Part shown: positions 54,901 to 64,000 of the stretch, piece after piece
Layout of the letters: every line of letters begins with the position of its first letter
How positions within the stretch are numbered: the first letter of the stretch is position 1
NCBI GenBank assembly: GCA_034440575.1
Contig: JAOTOL010001633.1
Location: forward strand, 3,247,911-3,311,910
DNA length: 64,000 nucleotides
Origin: Imbricaverruca yamaguchii
Taxonomy: Eukaryota > Arthropoda > Thecostraca > Neoverrucidae
Direction: 5' to 3'
Position numbers and translations under genes: made by a program
The notes under the pieces: generated by a model
The model's input: only the letters and a program-made list of their open reading frames with translations
What the model was told of the DNA's origin: nothing
The model's database searches: none

Positions 54901-55975
54901 CTCTCGCGCCATCACCAGGTGACTTCTTCGTCCTCTTATGCAGGACGTCCAAGAGTTGGTTGACCAGTCCACCTGTCAGATACTTGTCCAGCCATGATAC
55001 TCAGGCACCTGTTTGCTATCATGAACTGTCTGTGGCGCGTGATGAGTTGAGCTGGACCGACTCATCCAGCTTGATGATCCTGTCAGACACGCGCTGACCT
55101 GCCGATCGGATGTCAGCTCGTCTTCACCAAGCGAAAGGGGCGGGGGTCGATGGCTGTCCTGGGTTCTGGGGAACAGAGATCGTTAAGTGGATGAGGACGT
55201 GATGGCCAGGTAAATGGAAAACGATTTTGACTGCCATATACATTCCACCAACCGTGGTGGTGTACACTCGAGCCTCGCTGTCCGTTACCAATGCACTGCA
55301 CGATCACGGTATCTGTATTCGTTATACGCGGCATGGCTAGACACGCTGTTGTCTATGGCCTTGCTCTCAAGCAACTGGCTTTGCCGGGCCGAACAGATCT
55401 GAGTGGGTCGCACATCCGTGGTGCTATAACCATAAAGCACTGTCCGCGTACACACATGCGACACACGCACGACACCAACAAACAACAGTGTCACAAAGGA
55501 CTTTAGGTTCACATGCGTTGAGTGCATGAGCATTTATTTCAACGTTTCCCATTTGTTATTTAATTCGGGCCATCATAGCCTCGTTATATATCCATGTTAA
55601 CCACCACAACTGCGCTTTGTTTCTCCACAACTCATTCAGTTTGTTTCTCTATTCTATTCTATCTATTCGTCGATTAGCACACATAACAAACAGGAATCGT
55701 ACGGCGATATTGTATGACTTGATGATGCAGCCCAATTGGTGGTCAAAATCGGAAGGGATTTTGTTAAAGGAGTTCAGGTAACTTGGGCTCGCGGTTTTCT
55801 CGTTGAGGTATCGGCAAGCCGGCAGAAGATTAGTAGTGACGGCGGCTGTCCAACGTCGCGTTGACAGCCGTGATAACTCCGGGTCAGGTCACAAAACCTG
55901 GCGATGGATCGACAACAGCTGTGGGTCGCCAGGTCGTCAGACTTCTTCGGTATTCTCATCACCTCGCGGCAAGTG
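54901..55975. other. unassigned
   Basis: No supported gene. A minus-strand frame (about 55,000-54,870) that is continuous with the beginning of the Jockey-like remnant may be part of it or of other sequence. I cannot decide. Confidence 0.4.
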
Positions 55976-56280
55976 GTAATATTTCAGGTTGTACTCCTTC
56001 AACTTGTATTCTTCAAACTTGCATGATATTAACCTGTATTCTTTCACTATGTATTATTTCAAATTGCTTTTCATAGATGTATTATTCTTTGGACTTGCGT
56101 TATTTTAGCTTGTATTCTTCTGACTTGTTTCCATAATATTGTATGCCTTCAACTCGTCCGTACAACAACAAAATAAAACAATATAACAATGGGGTGTACA
56201 ATTATTATTGGCCAAGAATTTCGATTTTGGGTTTCAATTACTGGTGGAGGAGGATGTGACTTATGCCTGTAGGTGTACAC
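55976..56280. repeat. ~300-bp segment repeated at 56,455-56,800, copy 1
   Basis: AT-rich CTTCAACTTGTATTC-type sequence ending with a variant of GGTGGACAATTATTTTTGGCCAAGAA and TTCGATTTTGGG. It is the empty-site version of copy 2, because it lacks the hairpin insertion found at 56,563. Confidence 0.8.
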
Positions 56281-56454
56281 TCTGCAGGACCTTTAAGCAG
56301 GCATGGATGGGCGAAATGTATTGATTGGGAGTTCGATCCACACATGTTATAAGTTATAAAGTCTATAGGGCTAGATGGATATTGGTATGTGTGTAGAATG
56401 TTGGTAGACAGTTTCCTTTGAACTTAGGATGCAGTATTCATTTAACCGACATTA

Positions 56455-56800
56455 TCTCAGGTTGTATTCCTGCAACTGGTAATATTTCAGGTTGCATTCC
56501 TTCATCTTGTATTCTTCAAACTTGCATTATCTTCACCTGTATTCTCTAACATACATTATTTCGAGATTAAGAGCGCATCGACTGCGTCGGTCATGCAGCA
56601 ACATACATTCTTTCAAATTGCTCTTTGTTCATCTATTATTCTTTGGACTTCCATTATTCCAGAGTGTATTCTTCTGACTCGTATCCATAATATTTCATTC
56701 TTTCAACTTGTCTGTTCGACCAAAAAGAAAAAGAAAAAGGAATGGGGTGGACAATTATTTTTTGTCAAGAAGTTCGATTTTGGGTTCGAATTACTAGTGG
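56455..56800. repeat. ~300-bp segment, copy 2, with a hairpin insertion
   Basis: Same order of blocks as 55,976-56,280 (CTTCAACTTGT, TTGCATTAT, CAAATTGCTCTTTG, TTCGATTTTGGG). It contains the 37-bp insertion 56,563-56,599 and a duplicated 15-bp target. Confidence 0.8.
56563..56599 (+). mobile_element. tiny hairpin element, copy 5 (37 bp, 5'-shortened)
   Basis: GAGATTAAGAGCGCATCGAC plus TGCGTCGGTCATGCAGC, flanked by AACATACATTATTTC (56,548-56,562) and AACATACATTCTTTC (56,600-56,614). The paralogous segment at 56,050-56,070 has a single uninterrupted target. This pair is the clearest filled/empty comparison in the window. Confidence 0.75.
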
Positions 56801-57885
56801 ATGATGATGTGACTAATACCTGCAGTTCCATCACTATAGTCCAACACCGTGAGAAGTAATTTTCAGTGATGTGCAATGACCTATGATGACCTCGCAGAGG
56901 TCATAGAGTAAATTATTGACTCGCATATTCATGCACAACCTCAAAGTGCATGAGATTCACAGCGGACAACCGAGGCCAACTATGTACCCAAGCAGGAATA
57001 TGTTTTACTCCAAAACTGACCTCAGTCAAGGCAGTGATGAATTATTCGTGAAATAGGGTGGAATATACCACTTTCTGAACACTCAATCGACATCCTTCCC
57101 CAAGAAGTATCAACACCCTGCTCCTTGGAACCTACACCAACAGCTTGAATTTGAGTCTGAGGCATCAAAATCATTTTAAATGACACTAATCCCATGGCAA
57201 ATTTCGACATCCTACTGTGCTCGTTTCGACATCTCACACCTAACGAAAAATCAATATTTTAACCCTGAATCAAGGTCATGATGTAGCATAGGGAGGTCAT
57301 GTAATGTATCAATCAATACATCTTGTAGACACCAGAACAATGACGGTAATTACAGCCTTCTATCTCAATGCAGTGTAGTATAATGGGCAGAATGTACTAG
57401 TGATCTCAGGTGACCTCAGATGACCTTGGTGAGCTCACTGAGCACACATGTCAGTGGTAACGTTGAGAATAGCTTCAAACTATACTTATTCTCAAAACAT
57501 CTGCCCGCCTACGATTATTGTCAGCATGGAATCCAGTCCAGTCATATGACTGCTTTTTAGTGCATACATTCTGAGCTCTCACTTTATCTGAATCATGTTC
57601 TCATTAATGTTTCAAAAACATGAAATCAAGGAGATATTCTCATAACATGACCATGAAAACAAAGAGATCTTTTGGCAGGAATCCAGCCATGTCTTCAAAT
57701 TCATTACTCTCCCAAGCAGTGATAAATTGCTTATGAAATAGGGTGGAATATACCACCTACCGAGCACTGAATCAACACCATTCCCAAAGAAGTATCAACA
57801 TTGTGCTTCTTGGGGCATGGTAGTGAGGTATTCATCCCTTGCTTCTTACAGTATCCCGTTGATAAATAGCATGCTTATGCTCACC
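56801..57885. other. unassigned AT-rich sequence
   Basis: No supported gene. 57,040-57,140 and 57,720-57,810 share a diverged repeat (GTGAAATAGGGTGGAATATA / CCACTT; AAGAAGTATCAACA), also seen weakly near 7390-7470. Confidence 0.5.
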
Positions 57886-57898
57886 ATAATGGATATGG

Positions 57899-57991
57899 TG
57901 GTGGCAGTGGATTGGAGTTTAAGGTAGCATCGACATCAAGGGTCATTTTGTGCCAGAACTGAGTTTTAATAAATCAGATTTTAATATTTTA
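57899..57991 (+). mobile_element. tiny hairpin element, copy 6 (93 bp)
   Basis: Flanked by ATAATGGATATGG (57,886-57,898 and 57,992-58,004), a perfect 13-bp direct repeat. 5' part TGGTGGCAGTGGATTGGAGT, then TTAAGGTAGCATCGACATCA and GGGTCATTTTGTGCC; the arms have decayed (GGTAGC/TGTGCC). An extra AT-rich 3' tail of about 37 bases precedes the second flank. Confidence 0.7.
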
Positions 57992-58008
57992 ATAATGGAT
58001 ATGGGATT

Positions 58009-58060
58009 CAGTTAGTTATTTGGGATTTAGGGTGCTTCAACCCGAATTGATCATTTGTGG
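58009..58060 (+). mobile_element. tiny hairpin element, copy 7 (degenerate)
   Basis: CAGTTAGTTATTTGGGATTT then AGGGTGCTTCAACCCG, matching the 5' half of the family, directly after copy 6. The second arm is not clear and no duplication is seen. Confidence 0.4.
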
Positions 58061-58136
58061 GATCTAGCATTGTGATAACGAACATTCTGTAGTGCAACTC
58101 CAGGTAAGGGATCATCCATGTGCTATGTTATACAAG

Positions 58137-58290
58137 GGGACAGGTAGTCTAGGGTCAAGTTTCTCACCTAACAATCAAGAGATTGTAGGTTCGAGTCTCA
58201 GCTGTTGCTACTCTTCACCAGCGGCCAATCAATGTGAGATTAACAAAGCTATATGACTCAGCTGTTGATTGGGGTTAATTTTGGGGATAT
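58137..58290 (+). mobile_element. second tRNA-derived SINE family, copy 1
   Basis: A-box-like TAGTCTAGGGTCAAG (compare TGGTCTAGTGGTTAG of Asp/Glu/Gly tRNAs), a tRNA-like middle and an intact B box GGTTCGAGTC (58,191-58,200). A body CAGCTGTTGCTACTCTTCAC follows that is shared with the minus-strand copy near 61,262-61,140. Confidence 0.75.
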
Positions 58291-59164
58291 ATGAAAAAAC
58301 AAAATGTATTTGGAATAAGAAAAGGACAGCCAAATTGACCAGGGCTATAATTTTTGGGGACCCCGATTTTTTTTGTTGAAAATTTTGAGCCTTCAAGTTT
58401 TCCTTAATTTTCCTTTTCCAATGGGTAGAGCAGACCGAGAAACGTTGTTGGAAGTCAACTTGCCCCAATAAGAAATCCGTGCTTTAGCCAGAATCCTCTA
58501 TTTGAACTGCCATTTGGAAAATAAGCAAAATTTATTAGTCAAAAACGAAAAAAAAAGAATTCCACTCGTACGTTTTGTTGCATTCATAAAGGTAAGCAAA
58601 CTCTGAAAGTTTCATTGAAATATCTGCATCCGTTAAAGCGTGACCACTGGTTGAACTTTTTTCGAGGTGACCTCACTTGACCTCGACTAATTCGTAGATT
58701 CTAGATGACCGGACTTCAAAATTTTGAAACAGCATGCCAAATTGATGTGGGAAAAGATTTGCGAAATTTGGGTACGCTGACGCGCGCCGTTCGTCTGCTA
58801 TCCGCAAAAAAACCTGAGGGGGCGTTTGAAGACCCCCCCCGAGACGGGACGGGTGAAGGATTAAAAAAGTGGAATGACTTTCACTTCAGTCAGATGCATT
58901 TTACAGTATTTGGCAGTGGTGTGCATGATGACTGCCCATACATCATGTGGCAAACTCGTAAAAACCTAAGACAAGGATGAAATAGCACAATTCCATTAAC
59001 TGTGAATTTTCAGGTCACATCGTCAATTATTTTACACTGATCTCAAGGTTTCTCCTCTGTAGACACTGCATGACAACCTCAGTTGATGTGCCCAGGAGGC
59101 TCCAAATGGCTCTAGGAAAGAGCCATGTGGTACTCCACCATCATTAAAATAATTCCTTGTTAAC

Positions 59165-59525
59165 ATGCGCCTTGGAGGGGAGGGCGAAATCCGCCCACCC
59201 CTCCGGTTTTTCGTAGATAACTCCAGATTTTACTGGCCAATATACACGATTGTTTGTGTACCTGCTTATAAATGACCAGCATGTCGTTTAAAGTAAGAAA
59301 AATGAAAATCGACCATAAAAATTTCAAGCTAGGGGTCGCTAGTCAAAAATTTTATCGGCATCAGATCACAAATATCAGCGCTGATGTGCTTCCCGTATAT
59401 TGGCAAAAGGGAAGTGTTCTTGGCAAAACTAGCGACTTGTTTGGTGTACATTATTATGTTATATTGCTTCAAAGTCATTTCAGGTCACCGAGGTCAAATC
59501 AGGTCAAGTTTATGACAGGCTAACA
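59165..59525 (+). repeat. ~355-bp direct repeat, copy 1
   Basis: From GGAGGGGAGGGCGAAATCCG to CAGGTCAAGTTTATGACAGG. Shares about three quarters of positions with the adjacent copy (AAAGTAAGAAAAATGAAAAT, TATTGGCAAAAGGGAA). Each contains an AAATCCGCCCACC block and ends in several AGGTCA half-sites. Encodes no consistent protein. Confidence 0.85.
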
Positions 59526-59529
59526 CACG

Positions 59530-59885
59530 AACTGGAGGGGATGGCGAAATCCGCCCACCCTCCAATTTTTTCATGCATAACTCCATATTGTACTAGCTGA
59601 TACACACCATGTTTTGTGTACCTACTTGGAAATGTCCGGCACATTGCTTAAAGTAAGAAAAATGAAAATCGGCCGAGAACTTTTCAAGCTAGGGGCCGTT
59701 AAAATAAAAATAATTCGCAGCGCCAGATCACAAAAATCGGCGCTGATGCCTTTCCGGTATATTGGCAAAAGGGAACTATTCTTGACAACAATAGGGACTT
59801 GTTTGATGCATATTGTTATGCTATATAATTTAAAAGTCATGTTAGGTCGCCAAGGTCAAGTCAGGTAAAGTTTATGATAGGCTAA
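59530..59885 (+). repeat. ~355-bp direct repeat, copy 2
   Basis: Adjacent diverged copy of 59,165-59,525. A third, more distant relative may be 60,290-60,470, with GACCTCATTTGACCTTGAAG and GGGGGTGGAATCCACCCCCC. Confidence 0.85.
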
Positions 59886-61100
59886 TAGAGCCAAACTTGG
59901 TCAACTGGAATGTTGTCAAAAGGCAAATGACTGTCATGCAACTGATGTCACTTTACATGTTACTCCCTACACATCCCAAAATATACTGTGTCATTGTGTG
60001 CCGAAGCATTTCCATACTTTATTCATGTATTTCACTCCTTTCTTTGCAAAGTCAATTATGCTGAACCTCCCAACGGAGCAGTCGGGTGGTCAGCCCGGTT
60101 CTGGTAACTGGAGCAGGTATTGACCTGCTAAAGTGCTCCTACATAGGTGACCTGAGGTCAAATGGCAGATCTAGCATCTGTATTGGATCATTTGTAATGT
60201 CCATAACATCATTAATGCCAATTGAGCACTTAAACACAATAATAGCGATCCATAACACTGAGAAGCCAATTCATGCACAACCAGAACATTTTTCTCTTAT
60301 GACCTCATTTGACCTTGAAGATATTGACCTAAGGTTATGAAATTTGCATACAGTAGAGTTCACTGTGGTGCCCATCCACCCTGCGAATTTCATTGCTCTA
60401 GCCTCAGTAGGAGCTGAGATCTTAGAGGGGGTGGAATCCACCCCCCTTCAGTGTGCCTAATTTTCTAAGGCCCTCCATGGTGCATGTTAAGTGAGATGTC
60501 AAAATCACCATGGAAGCAATGCTATTTATAATCATGTAAGTCTTGCAAACCTAGTTTAAGATAATTGCATACATATGACTGTTCCAATTTTGCATATTCT
60601 GAAAGGTGCATTCTCTGGAGATAATGATACCAACAATAATTATGCAAACACCTATGCTATAAACTGGCATTGTTTAGCAGTGCATCATAGATAATCTCTT
60701 CACCTGAAATTTCACTAAGGGATGTTCTTCATCATGATCCAAGATATGCTGCAGTGGGCAAAATATTATGATGCTTGTGAATGGGATACAGTTACAGAAA
60801 AGACATGCAGACTTCACAAACATGCACCAAGAAGCATGATGGTAGTACTTCTTTCACAAGGATGTCAATTCAGTGTGTATTAAGTGACATTTACACCCTG
60901 TTCCATGAATAATTTAACTTTTTCAACACTCCCAACAATCATGTTGCTGAAGTTGATGACTTAGCCTCAGATGTGTAACTTTATTAAAAGCTTTGCTAGT
61001 TTTAAATGAGGTTTGCAACATCCATCCTTGGATGTTGTAGAGATCTTCAAGATAAAAATGCACATTGAGAACTTCAAGATCAAATTCTGTGTTGAGTATC
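59886..61100. other. unassigned AT-rich sequence
   Basis: No supported gene. Hairpin-like GGGGGTGGAATCCACCCCCC (60,427-60,446) is noted. The rest shows no repeat or splice-flanked frame. Confidence 0.5.
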
Positions 61101-61265
61101 CCTTAAAAGACTGTGCCTATCAAGATGGTGGTGGTTATTGATTTTGGCAAAACATTGACCACTGAGTCATGTAGTGTCACCAATCTCTCACCTTGATTGG
61201 TCATGGGTGAAGAGTAGCAACAGGTGAGACTCAAACCCACAATCTTTCCATTGTGATGATGATGA
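61100..61265 (-). mobile_element. second tRNA-derived SINE family, copy 2
   Basis: On the minus strand: AAGATTGTGGGTTTGAGTCT, then CACCTGTTGCTACTCTTCAC and CCAATCAAGGTGAGA, matching 58,180-58,270. The B box is GGTTTGAGTC. The A-box part is replaced by (ATC)n at 61,255-61,280. Confidence 0.7.
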
Positions 61266-62165
61266 TAATGATGATGATAGCACAATGTCTATAGCATGCC
61301 TTGTAATACAGTCCCAATGTTGTCTATGTTTTTGGCAATGTAGGTGTCCTCAGGGACTTCAACTAGCACTTATGTTTGCCTATGGAATGGACCAGGCAAG
61401 ACCTTTCATCTCATTTGAGGACTAGACATTGAAGCACTAGGCATTTGAGCACTAGGCATCTCCATTTTGCAGTTTGTTACAACCTGCCTTTTTAGCATAT
61501 AGCTTATAATCTGGTGTCTGGACTCGCCATGCTCCCTGGTTCCAAGGTGCTTCTCTACCAGATGCTAACTTTTCCCATCTTAACTCACTCAACCTTGATG
61601 ATTGGAATTTTAGTTCACACCAAATTGCAGCACATCCAAATCCAAATAGCACCACATTGTGGCAGATCCAAACTGTGGAGTAATAGTCTTCCCTTAGGCT
61701 GAATGACAGATCAATGACCACAAAAGATGTGGTCTGCATCTGTTACTTAGATTATTGTTCATAGTTGTGACAATTCCATATTTCTGTTGCAAAGAATGAT
61801 CCTGGTATTCTGTCAATGCAAGCAGATTATATTCATTTGACATGAGGATGTTGTTCACCATCAAATATATGGATCAAGTGGATAACCTTACTCAAAGATT
61901 TACCACTCACACTTTCTTTATATCAACAGTGCATCTGAGTCGCCATCAGCAGACCACCAGTCAGCTATTGGTGACATTACTCAAATGTACACACACATCC
62001 AGCCAGGTGCAATGAATAACCCCCACAGAATCACCAGGGATATCTCCAAGGGGGTGAAAACATAACCTAGCCTAACCTAAACCTTCTGGGAGCTTGTCTT
62101 GGTATGTTTGATGTCACCATCAGCTGACTGGCTGAGTAAGCTGATGATGGCTTGCATACATTGTA
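61266..62165. other. unassigned AT-rich sequence
   Basis: No supported gene. CCTAGCCTAACCTAAACC near 62,066 is low-complexity. Confidence 0.45.
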
Positions 62166-62169
62166 TATT

Positions 62170-62335
62170 TATTGGCTGGTTCTCACCAAACTTTATGCAC
62201 AATCACAGCTAATGGCTCCACCCACTGTTTTGGTGGAGGGCTGAGGGATTGGGAAATGTCCTGAGTGGTGCTAGTGTTGAACCCAGGACCTTTAGTACCC
62301 AGAGCTCAACACCTTAACCATTAGGCCATTGTTGA
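62170..62335 (-). mobile_element. tRNA-derived SINE, copy 3 of the first family
   Basis: Minus-strand copy of the family at 1341 and 2930. Body TTTATGCACAATCACAGCTA and ATGGCTCCACCCACTGTTTT, head GGACCTTTAGTACCCAGAGC and TTAACCATTAGGCCATTG. It is more diverged and AT-shifted than the other two, matching the composition of its surroundings. Confidence 0.75.
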
Positions 62336-62393
62336 ATACATTGTTGAGATAAAGGAAATGTGGATACATTGTTGAGATAAAGGAAATGTGATG
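62336..62393. repeat. 29-bp direct repeat, two copies
   Basis: ATACATTGTTGAGATAAAGG plus AAATGTG(G) occurs twice in tandem, directly at the end of the SINE copy. Confidence 0.9.
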
Positions 62394-63227
62394 GCTCTAT
62401 GAATACTGAGCAAGTGTGCCATGACAACCTCCAGTGAAAAATCACAATTGGACCCCGCTCTTCTGATGGTGAAGCTTTTGCTCCACTGGAGGAAGATGGC
62501 AGCATAAAAATACCCACTGGGTTTGACAGGAATGACCTGTGGATGTTTGTGAAGCCACAGAAACAAACCCTGTAACTATTTTTTGTACAAAATGAAAGCT
62601 CAACACAAAATTAGCTTTTCACACTGCACACAAAAGTTCATCCAATCGCTAATTAAACTACAATATTCTGTTGAGCAAGACCATATTACATGATACGAGT
62701 TGTGTGCACAAAGCTTAAACCAACTTGATGCACAGACTAAAGGTAAGACATTACAATTTACCATTAAACTGACACATATACCAAACTAAAATCACAGCTA
62801 AAATTACTTAACACAACTACCTACAATAGTAATTGCAATGTTCATCACATGCGCACTCCGAAAATGTAGTGAATAAATTTTGAAGAATTATAAGTAAACA
62901 TTGTACTTTATTCGGAATTGGTTAACTCCTACCGCTAAATAACATTCCATTCAGATATACATCCATTAAAGATCCGGAAAAGGACGAAAATCAGCCTCAT
63001 ACTAACACAAGCAGCAACTCCGCAAACCACATGGGCCAAGAGAACTATCCAAGGTTGTTGAAATGGAACGTTCATTGAAGTCACTTGCTACCAAAACAAG
63101 TGTTGATTGTATCATTACTGACGTCATATAAATAAGTATTCGTTAGTTCCTCGTGAGTGCTGTAAATAAGATAGGAAGTGAATAACATTGAAATCATTAT
63201 AGAAGCCAAAAATTATGATTCAAATCT
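62394..63227. other. unassigned AT-rich sequence
   Basis: No supported gene or repeat before the right satellite array. Confidence 0.45.
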
Positions 63228-64000
63228 GCACACGGCCGACGTTGGTCGTTTGGTGAAGGTTTCATTGGAATCGACCCAGCGGTTACCGAGATCGGCCATG
63301 TCGGTGAGCCTAAAACTATGGTTTTTCTGCGATTTCGTGACCTTTGACCTGACCCAAGGTAACGAAAGTCGAAACCGCGCGCCTCCGGCATACGGCCGTT
63401 CGTTTGGTGTAAGTTTCATTGGAATCGACCCAGCGGTTACCGAGATCGGTCATGTCGGTGATCCTAAAACTATGGTTTTTCTGCGATTTCGTGACCTTTG
63501 ACCTGACCCAGGGTCACGAAAGTCCAAACGGCACGCCTCCGGCATACGGCCGTTCGTTTGGTGGAGGTTTCATTGGAATCGACCCAGCGGTTACCGAGAT
63601 CGGCCATGTCGGTGAGCCTAAAACTATGGTTTTTCTGCGATTTCGTGACCTTTGACCTGACCCAGGGTCACGAAAGTCCAAACGGCACGCCTCCGGCATA
63701 CGGCCGTTCGTTTGGTGAAGGTTTCATTGGAATCGACCCAGCGGTTACCGAGATCGGCCATGTCGGTGAGCCTAAAACTATGGTTTTTCTGCGATCTCGT
63801 GACCTTTAGACCTGACCCAGGGTCACGAAAGTCCAAACGGCACGCCTCGGCATACGGCCGTTCGTTTGGTGAAGGTTTTCACTGGAATCGACCCCAGCGG
63901 TTACCGAGATCGGCCATGTCGGTGAGCCTAAAACTATGGTTTTTCTGCGATCTCGTGACCTTTGACCTGACCCAGGGTCACGAACGTCCAAACGGCACGC
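63228..64000. repeat. ~154-bp satellite array, right, inverted
   Basis: Five units in the reverse orientation to the array at 48,950-50,460 (here GACCTTTGACCTGACCC, then TCCAAACGGCACGCCTCCGG and CATACGGCCGTTCGTTTGGT). The last units carry single-base insertions and deletions. The array runs off the right edge. Confidence 0.97.

Overview
The window is nuclear DNA from an animal, most likely a marine or other invertebrate. No species can be named from the sequence. The reasons are coding exons with GT-AG splice signals and matching intron phases, tRNA-derived SINEs, and decayed non-LTR (Jockey-like and CR1/L2-like), Penelope-like and Tc1/mariner elements. Many minisatellites, a roughly 154-bp satellite, and strong base-composition mosaicism (GC-rich at about 1-30 kb, AT-rich at about 31-35, 44-48 and 55-63 kb) fit the same picture. 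Nothing looks bacterial, so operons and ribosome binding sites do not apply.

Layout. At 0-4.5 kb there are minisatellites (26, 80/88 and 31 bp), two SINE copies and one tiny hairpin element. At 4.56-6.84 kb there is a plus-strand candidate gene. It has two exons with matching phase and encodes a Pro/Gly- then Thr/Ser/Pro-rich protein with two 11-residue repeat arrays. A one-base gap in a GP-coding repeat breaks its frame. At 8.4-8.5 kb a phase 1-1 Cys-rich exon is followed by two adjoining long palindromes. At 10-15.5 kb there are minisatellites, a SINE and two small exon candidates. At 16.1-18.8 kb two decayed Penelope-like copies lie in opposite orientations, followed by two long hairpins.

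At 19.5-29.0 kb a minus-strand gene of at least six exons can be modelled, with every splice phase agreeing. The product is a Ser/Pro/Arg-rich, low-complexity protein that I do not recognise. A 13.6-kb block (21,211-34,830) carrying five of these exons is repeated almost exactly as 34,845-48,121. The two copies differ by small indels, a 165-bp expansion in one exon, and a 170-bp inverted insertion. Joining the last duplicated exon to the first gives a frameshift, so the duplication is either an assembly (haplotype) artefact or a real event that does not yield an in-frame doubled protein.

At 48.95-50.46 kb and again from 63.23 kb to the end lies a ~154-bp satellite in opposite orientations. 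Each intact unit carries a perfect AGGTCA-A-AGGTCA (DR1) motif. Between the arrays, a degenerate Jockey-like element (about 52.05-54.9 kb) is interrupted by a nested Tc1/mariner element (53,256-54,589). That element has 30-bp perfect terminal inverted repeats, a TA duplication, one frameshift, one nonsense codon and an unusual 40-residue spacing between its last two catalytic Asp residues.

The most novel signal is a family of tiny (about 37-93 bp) insertions scattered through the window. They share a GGGCGC...GCGCCC hairpin with an R-TCGAC motif after the 5' arm. Five of seven are flanked by 10-15-bp direct repeats that look like target-site duplications, and one shows a compensatory change in the stem.
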